A stretch of DNA of 64,000 nucleotides from Sphaerulina vaccinii (taxonomy: Eukaryota > Ascomycota > Dothideomycetes > Mycosphaerellales > Mycosphaerellaceae): positions 558,001 to 622,000 of the forward strand of contig JAKUDP010000012.1 in the NCBI GenBank assembly GCA_022570795.1. Reading direction: 5' to 3'. A program made the position numbers and the translations under genes. Shown one piece after another: positions 41,850 through 50,709 of the stretch. The notes under the pieces were generated by a model that saw only the letters and a list, made by a program, of their open reading frames with translations, had not been told where the DNA came from and did not search any database. How positions within the stretch are numbered: position 1 is the first letter of the stretch; each line of letters begins with the position of its first letter.

Positions 41850-41995
41850 AAAAACAGTCGCCCCCGAATGTTCGACTCGCCTGGCCGATTGTCAAGATCA
41901 ACACACTGCTGCGTCGATTTTAGTCCCTGATCACGCTTTACAAGCATCGGCTACACCAACGACTTACTGCTTGCGCCAAATTGGCTGGGACGATC
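41850..41995 (-). ncRNA. repeated small-RNA-like unit C3
   Basis: Minus strand: start GATCGTC at 41995, ATTACATATT near 42021-42030 in the TATA position, A-box-like TGGCGCAAGCAGTAAG. First hairpin TTGG-TGTAG-CCGA, end GGGCGACTGTTTTTGC with five T. Confidence 0.5.
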
Positions 41996-42291
41996 GTTGA
42001 TGGATGTCTGACAGCATGTGAATATGTAATCCCATATCTTTGAGTTGCCAAGAAAACTCCTGGGCAACGAGATGGTACAACAAAAGCACAAAGTATAGAA
42101 GATATCAGCAAGTGTCCACTTGCTGAACCATGGTACTCACATCGTGTATTCTGTCACCCAGCCTCTTTCTTATGACTCGTGAAAAGATTGTAGCCAGCTT
42201 GGCCCGACTAATTTACCATACTCATCTGTACATCCACAACACCAACACCACTTACTCTACTACACCAACACAGACTCAAGACACCATCAAA

Positions 42292-43485
42292 ATGCTTCAG
42301 GTCTGGAACAAGAAGTGTGAGCAGCAGGAAGCTGCCGGCAACGCTCCAAAGGCAGCGCCGAAGAAGCCGGCCGAGGAGATCGACGCGAATACCAACGAGG
42401 AGAGCGATAAGAAGGGAGGCGTCAACGACAGAAATCCTAGTACGAATGCAACACCAGAGACGTCGGGTGAGCTTGAGACATTTCGACAGGACTGGCGAGA
42501 ACAGATAACCGCCAAGGCAGAGCCTTCACTACGTCCGCAACAACGACCTGCCAAATGGAAAATTATCCGAGATCGCAACATAGCATCGCCAGCAGCAATC
42601 CAAGTCTGGAACACAACAGAACTAGCAGTCAAAATCCTCAATCACCTTCCATCTGCAAAGATCCTGAGCCTAAGCGTCCTAGATAAAAGAACCAAGAACA
42701 TCATCCACCGAACACCAGAAGTTCTACACGATTTCATCTTCAAAGACGCAAATTGGAGACCACGTCACGAATGGCAAAACGCAAGCAGTGCCGTCGCATA
42801 TATGTATGCAATACCACGCATGATGTCCATCTTAGATTGCTGGGAGCATGGATGCAATGGACGGAAATTTCCTTCCTCGAGTGCGTATATGAGGCACTGT
42901 AGAGAGTATAGCGCGTTGAATCCGCTGCTGCCAGGAGAGTATTCGGAAAAGGGGCACATGGGCCACATGCCGCGTGTTGGTGAAGAAGTTGAGGAGGCCT
43001 GGTATATCGAGATTAAGAAGCTTAGTGGTCTCGGTTGGGAAAATTTTCCAGAATGGGAGCAGCGTCTACGAGAGATACATGATGGCGTTCAGTCACAACC
43101 TCGTCGTAGACTTCCGGTTTGGTATGTTCCATGGGAGGATCTGTTCAGGGTCGCATGGACGGAGAATGGCTGGTGTTGGCAGGAGGTGTGGATTGCTAAG
43201 GATAAGGGGCTTGTGGAAGTTCGGGCGGAGTTCCCTCGTGGGGGATCTAGTTGTGTTCATGCGAGGACGGTGAGAGAGGTGGTCTATTACATGCAGTTGC
43301 CGCACGATGCGATACTTGATTCGGCGGTGATGAAATGGAGGTTGGAGACGTTGGGTGCACCGGAAGAGGCGATTGAGGTGCTTGGGTTGAAAGATGTCGT
43401 TCCTCGTGATCGGCTTACGTCGTTGGAGGGTGGGGAGGCGCCAACAGCAAGAAGGATCATGCCGGTGGAGCATGTGGAGGAATGA
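42292..43485 (+). CDS. F-box-like protein, family copy 2 with N-terminal extension
   Basis: An intronless frame of 397 residues from MLQVWNKKCEQQ. About 100 residues of charged, disordered sequence (APKKPAEEIDANTNEES) precede the family F-box region (SPAAIQVWNTTELAVKILNHL, KRTKNIIHRTPEVLHDFIF). The C-terminal module is the same as copies 1 and 3 (IAKDKGLVEVRAEFP, VHARTVREVVYYM, MKWRLETLGAPEEAIEVLGL). Upstream it shares a short phrase, ATGACTCG(T/C)GAAAA, with copy 3, a sign of tandem duplication. Confidence 0.78.
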   Translation: MLQVWNKKCEQQEAAGNAPKAAPKKPAEEIDANTNEESDKKGGVNDRNPSTNATPETSGELETFRQDWREQITAKAEPSLRPQQRPAKWKIIRDRNIASPAAIQVWNTTELAVKILNHLPSAKILSLSVLDKRTKNIIHRTPEVLHDFIFKDANWRPRHEWQNASSAVAYMYAIPRMMSILDCWEHGCNGRKFPSSSAYMRHCREYSALNPLLPGEYSEKGHMGHMPRVGEEVEEAWYIEIKKLSGLGWENFPEWEQRLREIHDGVQSQPRRRLPVWYVPWEDLFRVAWTENGWCWQEVWIAKDKGLVEVRAEFPRGGSSCVHARTVREVVYYMQLPHDAILDSAVMKWRLETLGAPEEAIEVLGLKDVVPRDRLTSLEGGEAPTARRIMPVEHVEE

Positions 43486-43883
43486 AGAGAAGAGGATGTC
43501 CAGGATTTCTTGTAAGCAGCAAATCTTTGATCTCTCCATGAAGAGATCCGCCTCCGATGCCTGACTTGCTTGTTTCATCTCTTGCCGCACACGTAGACCG
43601 AGATACCGGGCTCGAAGACAGACCAGTGAGCCGTGAAGGTTCCGATGTTGGAGATACTGCTTGCAAAAGATACGTGTTACTAAAGAAATGTCAGTGCGTA
43701 TCCACTTTAGAAGTATGGTACTACCCTCGATATTTTAGGCTTCTCTCATGACTCGCGAAAATACACTTATACTCACGCTCGATCGTCTACGCAGTCCATC
43801 TTCTCTTTCAGGTCATCATAACAAGAACACGTCTGAACGTACCACGCAGATCTCCAGCGCCAGCGTGATTCCACTATCAAGTC
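43486..43883. other. spacer between F-box copies 2 and 3
   Basis: About 400 bases. Contains the ATGACTCGCGAAAA phrase near 43748 that also occurs before copy 2 near 42173. No unit of the small-RNA family here. Confidence 0.5.
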
Positions 43884-44597
43884 ATGACCTCTACTACTGC
43901 TGCAGCCAGCGCAGTCTACAACACGACGGAACTCCTGGTCCAAATCCTAGGAAACCTGCCCGCGAAGAAAATTCTGGAACTCAGCGTGGTCGATAAGCGG
44001 ACCAACGCAATCATCCATCGAACGCCCGAAGCACTCCATGAGATGATCTTCACCGACGTGGAGGATTCGTCAGCACTGAATCCTCTGCTTCCAGTCCCTG
44101 ACCCCAGGTTAATGACCAAAGGCTGCTCCAGCTGCCGATCGAAAAGTATATTCGGAGATTGTGGATGGGTGAGCGAGATCCTAAGACATGGCATCGGTCA
44201 TATCCCGAAGCCCCATGCCGGACACTGGTTTCTCCGACTTATTGATCGCGGACGAAAAGAAAGTCGAGTAGCTCGTCCGATATGGCATGTCCATGCTGAT
44301 TCGCTGCGAAGACTTGAGGCAAGCAGTCCCGGTCATTGGAGACAGCTGTGGCTTGGACCGGACAAAGGCCCCGTGGAGGTTCATGTGGTGTATGGATGTG
44401 GGTATGGAACGTTTGAATGTTTCATTGCAAGGACTTTGGGCGAATTGGTTCCGTGGGCGTTATATGAGTGGTCGCATGGGCGTCTTCCTTCGGAGCTACT
44501 TAAGTGGAGGCTGGAAATGCTGGGTGCACCCGAAGATGTTGTTGAAGAGCTTGGGCTCAAGGAGGTGGTGGCATTTGATGGACAGGTGCCGCGTTGA
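43884..44597 (+). CDS. F-box-like protein, family copy 3
   Basis: An intronless frame of 237 residues from MTSTTAAASAVYNTTELLVQIL. F-box-like region NLPAKKILELSVVDKRTNAIIHRTPEALH. A Cys pair (GCSSCRSK) sits where copy 1 has its Cys patch. The C-terminal module matches the other copies (WLGPDKGPVEVHVVYG, CFIARTLGELVPWA, LKWRLEMLGAPEDVVEELGL). Lesion-free. Confidence 0.78.
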   Translation: MTSTTAAASAVYNTTELLVQILGNLPAKKILELSVVDKRTNAIIHRTPEALHEMIFTDVEDSSALNPLLPVPDPRLMTKGCSSCRSKSIFGDCGWVSEILRHGIGHIPKPHAGHWFLRLIDRGRKESRVARPIWHVHADSLRRLEASSPGHWRQLWLGPDKGPVEVHVVYGCGYGTFECFIARTLGELVPWALYEWSHGRLPSELLKWRLEMLGAPEDVVEELGLKEVVAFDGQVPR

Positions 44598-44994
44598 TTG
44601 CCTGAGCAGGAGCGACAAGGTCAGCAAAGAAAAATGAAGGCACTCACAGAAGGAAAAGCTTTTGCAAGAAACGTATTAGTGAACTGAATCAAGTACAACA
44701 GTAAATATATGGTAGACCAACCATTTCAGTCCAGACTCCTGTGAACTCCGTCATTGTCTCGTCCATCCGTAGTATTCATGTCCGTAAGCCGAAGCCTCGT
44801 GGTCTTCGGCCACTCGTAGCAAGTATCTCTGACTCGTGTCCTCGGTTCGAATGCTGCTGTCTGATATTCCAGTGCCTTGGCTATGGCATGCTCGCAGAGA
44901 CATGTTCCCAGAAAAGTAGAAAGTATCTCTGAATTGCCTCGACCTCTCATTACCATCACAATCCCTCCACGCCAGCACGGACCTCCGCCTCCCT
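44598..44994. other. convergent intergenic, no gene
   Basis: Between the stops of F-box copy 3 and Dim1. Short frames only; probably both 3' untranslated regions. Confidence 0.5.
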
Positions 44995-45426
44995 CTAGTA
45001 TCGGTACCTCGTGGAATAGTCCTTTGGGCTCACAACCAAACCTCTGCCCTTCTTAGCACCCTTGTAAATGGTCTCAATGATGTCAATCAACTCCTGCTTG
45101 TCTTCCAGCACCCAGTTCAGCTTGTTGTTGTTGCCTGTGCCAAAATCGCACATCATGTGCTTGTTGCGGAAGAAGAACATGAGCGTGACGGTGTCGTAGA
45201 GCTCGTACATCTGCTTGAAGTCCGGAACTTGATCGAGATCGCAGACGTAGATGACAGCGAAGTTCTTGACGCGGTCGGCGATTTTGTAGAGGACCTCGTC
45301 CTGGCGCATGCAGTCCGGGTCCCAGTCACGGCCGAAGCGGATTACGACTAGGCGGTCCTCTTCTGACATGATGGCTTGGTCGACGTGCCAGCCAGTGACC
45401 AGGTGGGGAATGACGACGGAGCCCAT
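44995..45426 (-). CDS. dim1: U5 snRNP protein Dim1 (thioredoxin-like 4A)
   Basis: An intronless frame of 143 residues from MGSVVIPHLVTGWHVDQAI. It matches Dim1/Dib1 along its whole length: RLVVIRFGRDWDPDCMRQDE, IYVCDLDQVPDFKQMYELYD, VTLMFFFRNKHMMCDFGTG, NNNKLNWVLEDKQELIDIIE. The fold is thioredoxin-like, but there is no CxxC (DWDPDCM occupies the place). Dim1 sits in the U4/U6.U5 tri-snRNP and must leave before activation. The frame is open upstream to 45666, but the conserved start is MGSVV. It is head-to-head with another spliceosome gene. Confidence 0.96.
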   Translation of the reverse strand: MGSVVIPHLVTGWHVDQAIMSEEDRLVVIRFGRDWDPDCMRQDEVLYKIADRVKNFAVIYVCDLDQVPDFKQMYELYDTVTLMFFFRNKHMMCDFGTGNNNKLNWVLEDKQELIDIIETIYKGAKKGRGLVVSPKDYSTRYRY

Positions 45427-45674
45427 GGTGCTTCTCTGCTTCTCTGATTTGTGAGTGTCGGTTCGTGAGGACTGCGGAGTCGAGTTCGGTGGTTTGGTGG
45501 TTGTTGGAAAAGCAGAGAAGAAGTTGGGAGGGAAGTAAAGTAAGGCAGAGGTAGGAGCATGAGTCATTAGCGCCTTGGCATCGACAAACTTCACTTCAAG
45601 TCTTCGAGACTCTTGCACGCGACCAATATCTTCATTACTACACACATATCCCATACCACCAAACATAATTCAAA
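45427..45674. promoter_or_regulatory. shared divergent promoter of two spliceosome genes
   Basis: 248 bases separate the starts of Dim1 and U2A'. A shared promoter would co-express a U5 and a U2 snRNP protein. Inferred from distance only. Confidence 0.5.
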
Positions 45675-46580
45675 ATGCGCCTCACCACGGAACTGATCAC
45701 GTCCTCCCTATCATACAACAATCCTCTCAACGAGCGCGAACTTGACCTCCGAGGTATGCAAGATTCCTTCATTGATTTTTCCTGAAAAGAACAGATACGC
45801 AAGACACAGAGCTAGTTGATACAAATGTAGCGCCACACGCTTTACAGGCCACAAAATCCCTACCATCGAAAACTTGGGCTCAGCCAAAGACCAAGAATGC
45901 ATCGACTTCACCGATAATGCCATCCAAACACTCTCCGGTTTTCCACTCTCTCCACGATTACAGACTCTCCTACTCGCGCAAAATCGGATAAACAGGATCG
46001 AAGAGAGTGTGGCGAAGGCGCTGCCGAACTTGCATACCTTGGTCTTGACGCAGAATGCGATTGCGGAGTTGAGTGATTTGGATGCGCTGGAAGGGTGCAA
46101 GAAGTTGGTTTATGCGACTTTCGTGGGGTGTCCTGTTGCGAGTAAAGAGGTGAGTCTACACATATCGAAGAGGAAATGACAGGATTGGGGACTGATAGGT
46201 GGGGACAGAACTACCGCTACTACATTCTCTGGCGGTGCCCATCGATCCGATTCCTCGATTTCCAGAAAGTGAAGGACGCAGAGCGAGCGAAAGCAAGAGA
46301 GTTGTTTGGCGCGACTACCAGCGAACCTACGGATCTGGCGAAGAGCATCATGGCCGTGAGATCGAACAAGGCTAGCAGCGCATTCACAAGCGGAGGCGCA
46401 GCTGCGACAAACGGGACGAGCAACAAGAAGGTCAAGCTTACGGACGATGAGAAGGCGAGATACAAGAAGTTGGTGGAGAAGGCAAAGACTCTGGCTGAAG
46501 TGCAGAGACTGGAGAAGCTGTACAACGAGGGAAGACTACCTCCTGGGGTTATGGACGGCGAGGAGATGGATCAGAGCTGA
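45675..46580 (+). CDS. lea1: U2 snRNP protein A' (Lea1)
   Basis: Exons 45675-45753, 45848-46149 and 46209-46580 give 250 residues. The N-terminus MRLTTELITSS.LSYNNPLNERELDLRG and leucine-rich repeats (LQTLLLAQNRINRIEE, LHTLVLTQNAIAELSD), capped by NYRYYILWRCPSIRFLDFQKVKDAERAKA, identify U2A'. It holds U2B'' on stem-loop IV of U2 snRNA. The C-terminal helix (TDDEKARYKKLVEKAKTLAEVQRLEK) and ...GRLPPGV are also typical. Introns have clean GTATGC/ACAG and GTGAGT/ACAG ends. Lesion-free. Confidence 0.95.
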
Positions 46581-47738
46581 ACGGGAAGACAAGGAATGGA
46601 AATGTGACATGCTACGGCTGTGCCTATGAGGGCACCATATTGCACTCTACTTGAGCTCAGCGCCAGAAGTGCACGCAGCGTCGAGGCGCGAACAAGAGGA
46701 TATGCCGCCAACCCAACGCACCACAAGGCTCCAGGTTTCGCACAAAGACTACGAGCGAACAACAGGAGGTAGTCAGCTCAACAACATAGCTGTAAAATGC
46801 ACGCACTGATATGTGGTTCCAGATAGATTTCATAATCACCAGTTCAGTTCGAAGTTGCAAGGTAAGTCTTTATCAACTTTGCAAAGTGACATGGTAGTAC
46901 AGAACAGTCCGCTCATTCATCGTGTCTAGATCCCAAAAGCATGGACTTTCTCACTGTGCTGAGGAACAAAGTGAAGTCTGAGCAGGCATCTGACCAATGG
47001 CAGATGACCGTGCTCAGCGCAGTGGGGACCAACCAAGTGAGAGCATGGTCACAGGCCTGGAATGGCTCAAAGTGAAGTCTGGTATGGCTGACATGTTGGA
47101 AAGTCGTGATTGGAGTCAGCTGACCAGCTCTTGCCAGTAGGTAGCAAGGAGCTTTTTGGCTATCTCCTACTACCTAGCTATTATGCTTCTCTGTTCCCAG
47201 GGTTAACGTTCTGGACGCCTTGATTGACAGGAAGGACAACATACCTGTACCGATTCCTGCTAAGGACAATTGGAATTTCCTCACCTCACCCCAGAGGGGA
47301 AAAGTATCTCCATTCTGCAGGAGATATCTGTGGCTACTATGGTCGCACGCACCCGCGCGTGGTTTTTAAGCTATTCGGCAGAGATATCCACTTTTTCCAG
47401 CCTCCAAATCCTGGTGACCAGAGTCCACCGCCAGCGCCAGAATTCTTGCTGAGCGACAGATAGATGTGCATTGAGAACTACGTACCGCACTTCACTTCGA
47501 GTACCAATATTAACAGGACTCGGCCACCACGTCAGAAGGTTTCCCCTGCGTCACAAGCAGTTTAAGGGTCAATGAAGCACGACGCTTCACTTCCGCTCAC
47601 CAGGCAACAATAACTGCCCACAACGGCACAGACCAGCGCTAAGAAACCCGCATAATTTCTTAAGCTACACTTTTACTTTCCTTCTCGCCTATCAACAACT
47701 ACGCACACAAAAACATTCTCAAGAACCAGCTAACAACC
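46581..47738. other. 1.2 kb intergenic with one arm of an inverted repeat
   Basis: No gene recognised; a 79-codon frame at 47224-47463 lacks any motif. The left arm of a 73-base inverted repeat is at 47463-47535. The final 200 bases are the leader of the first RING/IBR gene. Confidence 0.5.
47463..47535 (+). repeat. 73-base inverted repeat, left arm
   Basis: Matches the reverse complement of 50053-50125 at 66 of 73 positions. Five of the seven differences are transitions. The arms bracket the first RING/IBR gene. Confidence 0.85.
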
Positions 47739-49655
47739 ATGCCCGACTGTTTCTCCTGCGGCGAGTTCGGGCCTCCGCATCGCTTTCCGAAACCACCAGA
47801 GGGCTCAGAATGCACGCATCCAACGCGAATGTGCTCAGAGTGCTGGCAAGGATGGCTCGCGTCGCAACTCGATTCCGTCCGCCCTAACATGATCCGCTGC
47901 GCTGAGTGCGACGAGCTCATTGGACAGGTCGATATGCAGCTTCGAGCAGACCCAGAGACGTATGAGCGGTAAGTCAAGTGCCTCCGAAACGATGATAGCC
48001 TGCCTCTCGACTTTCCCGCATTGTCTAAGCTACCCGAAGCAGAGCTATATCGCTCACAACTTTCGATTGCGCGAACGGAGAGTGGTCATGAAAACTTGAG
48101 TACTAATAATGAGGCAGATACCTGAGACTTCTGGCAATCATCAACCGCTTGCCACCACCAGGCACATACCACAACTGCCTGTCTTCTTCATGCGACGCCG
48201 GACAATACCAGCCTGATGACAACACGATCTTCGAGTGTGAAGTGTGCGACCACAAGCACTGCGTACCCTGCCAGATGCCGCTTCACGAAGGAGCAGAGTG
48301 CGATGCTCCCGACCTCGAAAAGAAGTGCGCTGGCATACGATACGAGGTCAGCTGGAAGGGTAGAAGATACAAGATACGTCAAGCGCACAAGGGCGAAGAA
48401 GACGCGACTGAAGACCTGAAAGAGAAGAATTGTAAGAAGTGTCCTGGAGCCGGGTGTGGTATTGTGATCGAGAAAGATGGGTAAGTGAAAGAAGCGTCTC
48501 TGCCAGAAGCGAGGATCTATGCTGATGAAATCACAGTGGATGCGAGATGATGGAGTGTAAGTCAGCACCGGAGACATCGTTACCACCCCTCCACTGTTCG
48601 ACATTGTCTACGCTAGTGGAAGAAGAGCCATAATGCTCAGGTTGCTGGACATGCGAAACAGAGCTAACTCACTTCACGCAGGCTACGAATGCGGCCGAAC
48701 TTTCTGCTGGCTATGCTTGGCCGACTACGGTCGTATCTTGGAGCAAGGCAACGCGGGCCACGAATCAGATTGCGCCCTTTGGAGAGAGCCGGGACGTCCT
48801 GGACCTCAGCACGTTGAGATCGACACTGGCGAAGATGCTCTTGCGCTGGTTCAAGGCTTCGACTATGATGAAGAATACCCACCTGCGCATTACGAACGCA
48901 ATCAGCCTGACCAGGGCATCGAGCCTCGACGGCGCGTCCGCTATGACCGAGATCGACAAGTCGGAGAACAACCACAGAATGGTCTCGCAGCGTATGACTA
49001 CGATGCCTATGGAGAGCGCAACGTAGCGGACCCGCTCTGGAATCAGTGGGATGCAGCACTTCGCAATTTTCTTCCTCCAGCGGTGCCTACCGCAGGACCA
49101 CGACCACACCTTGCAGAGGGAGAGCTGAACGCCATGTTCGAAGCTCACACACGAGGCGAAGCACCAGGCCAACAACGACTCGCACAGCCAGAAGCTCGGG
49201 ACCCAGGCCGCCCACAACTTGGACAACGAGGACGGATTCCAGATTATCCCGCAGTCGACGAGGTCAACGATCCAGAAGATCGCGCTACCCTGCAAGGATA
49301 CATGGCCGACTTTCAAGCACGTCTTGAGAATAATCTTGCCTTGCCCGCAATGCCTACAAGAGACCACCATCCAGGTCTTCCAGACCTTCCTCGCGCGCCT
49401 CAAGATCAGCACGCAGAAGCAGACATCGATGCCGTCCGAGAACGCGTTCGAGCTCGTCGAGAAGCACAGCACCCTCCAGGCTACTACGATTATCCCGAAC
49501 GACCAGTAGCAGTGGACCAGGAAGTGCGAGAGGCAGCTGAGCGGATGGAGAGACACTTCAACAGAGCTCACGCAACAGCTGAAGCTCAGGAACAAGATCG
49601 TGGTCATTTCGGACGATCAGTAGCGCAGACGGAGCAAGAGTTGCAAGAGGACTGA
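47739..49655 (+). CDS. RING/IBR (RBR-like) protein 1
   Basis: Exons 47739-47968, 48118-48480, 48537-48556 and 48682-49655 give 528 residues. RING1-like Cys/His spacing starts at CFSCGEF and runs through CTHPTRMCSECW to CAEC. An IBR follows (FECEVCDHKHCVPCQMPLH). RING2 has CPGAGCG, then GGCEMMEC and CYECGRTFCWLCL. RBR proteins pass ubiquitin through a RING2 cysteine. The third exon is only 20 bases and encodes the GGCEMMEC core. The C-terminal 300 residues are polar, acidic and Arg-rich, probably disordered. A paralogue lies 1 kb downstream in opposite orientation. Confidence 0.82.
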
Positions 49656-50384
49656 GAGGAACCATGACAGAGAATAGACCGAAGTTCTGCTGGGTGGAAA
49701 GCGTACTAAACCATGAGCAGGAACTTGTCAGAGAGGAGGAATGGTGACTTCATGCAGAGAGATATAAGACTTAGCACCTGCTCAGATAGCAAGAATTGTA
49801 CTACGTGAACGAGTTGCTCCTGTCTCTTCTCTGTCCATTGAAGCTTGCGACCAAGCCACTTGACTATCACACAGGGCGTCGAAACCTTTTGATTCAGGAA
49901 ACAGAGAAGGATAATAGCTAGTAGTAGGACATAGCGAAAAGAAATATCGTGCTTTTGGAAATCATTTCTCTCTGGTGATATCGACTCGGACAGAACCACG
50001 CTGCTAGAGGGCGCCGACAACTCTTGACCTAGGAAAAAGAGAAGCGTAATGGCTGTCGTGGTGCTCGAGTCCTGTCAATATCGGTACTCGAAATGAAGTG
50101 TGGTACGTAGTTCTCAATGCACATCTGTAGCCCAACCCGTAGGATGAAAGATATCTCTGATATGCATGAGAGGATGCGTGAGCAGGCCGTTCTAACCCAC
50201 GACGGCGTAGTGGTTAGCAGAAGCATAGAGATTGCTAGGAAGTAGTTGTGTGAAGTGGAGTATCATTGAGAAATCTATGTTCTCTGCCGTCATGTCTCTG
50301 TTCTCGTCATGAAATCGTGTCAGGTTGTAATCCAACTTCCTGGCGCCCAGGTCCTACCAATTAAGCAGAGATGTTTCTTCCAGA
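49656..50384. other. intergenic with right arm of inverted repeat
   Basis: About 730 bases. Holds the 50053-50125 arm. Otherwise no gene or motif. Confidence 0.5.
50053..50125 (-). repeat. 73-base inverted repeat, right arm
   Basis: Reverse-complement partner of 47463-47535. Sequence outside the 73 bases does not match, so the arms are a defined element or the remains of an older inverted duplication. Confidence 0.85.
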
Positions 50385-50706
50385 TCAGTGCCATAGCCGG
50401 TAGTGAGGACAATCCTCCTTGTGAGCCTGATTTCCTTCGCTGAGTATGTCGCCATAGTTGACCAAGCACAACCAGCAGAACTCGTAGCTACACATCGTGC
50501 CTATGATGGGTCAGCAGAAGATCAGACCATTGGGTCTTGCAGGCAGGCGGAGACTTACACTCCATGTGCTCGCATCCACTATAAGATATTAGCGCTCTCG
50601 TCATGGTTCGAGGTGCGTTGCAATTCGACTTACCTTCTCTTATCAATCTGCCTGCCGCAACCCGGCCCTGGACAAGCTGTGGTAACCCGTGCTATGGTCT
50701 GCTTGG
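50385..50706 (-). pseudogene. 5'-truncated RING/IBR copy
   Basis: Three exons of a RING/IBR gene are recognisable: 50634-50706 (CPGPGCGRQIDKR), a 20-base microexon 50559-50578 (GGCEHMEC) and 50385-50500 (MCSYEFCWLCLVNYGDIL..., ending at a TGA). All splice sites are intact. Everything upstream of RING2 is missing: similarity to the neighbour stops at the AAGCAG phrase near 50706, four bases from that gene's stop. This is a partial tandem duplicate. Confidence 0.75.
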
Positions 50707-50709
50707 ATC

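Noticed and set aside
31322..42000. The repeated units as intact tRNA-Met genes
   Set aside because: The first 30 bases resemble the 5' part of an elongator tRNA-Met (GCCTCC, TGGCGCA), but D-arm pairing is poor, no anticodon arm with CAT is conserved, and no GGTTCGA-type B box or 3' acceptor strand follows.
31322..42000. The regularly spaced arrays as CRISPR-like repeats
   Set aside because: The host is a fungus, units are over 130 bases and diverged, and each carries its own promoter-like and terminator-like sequences.
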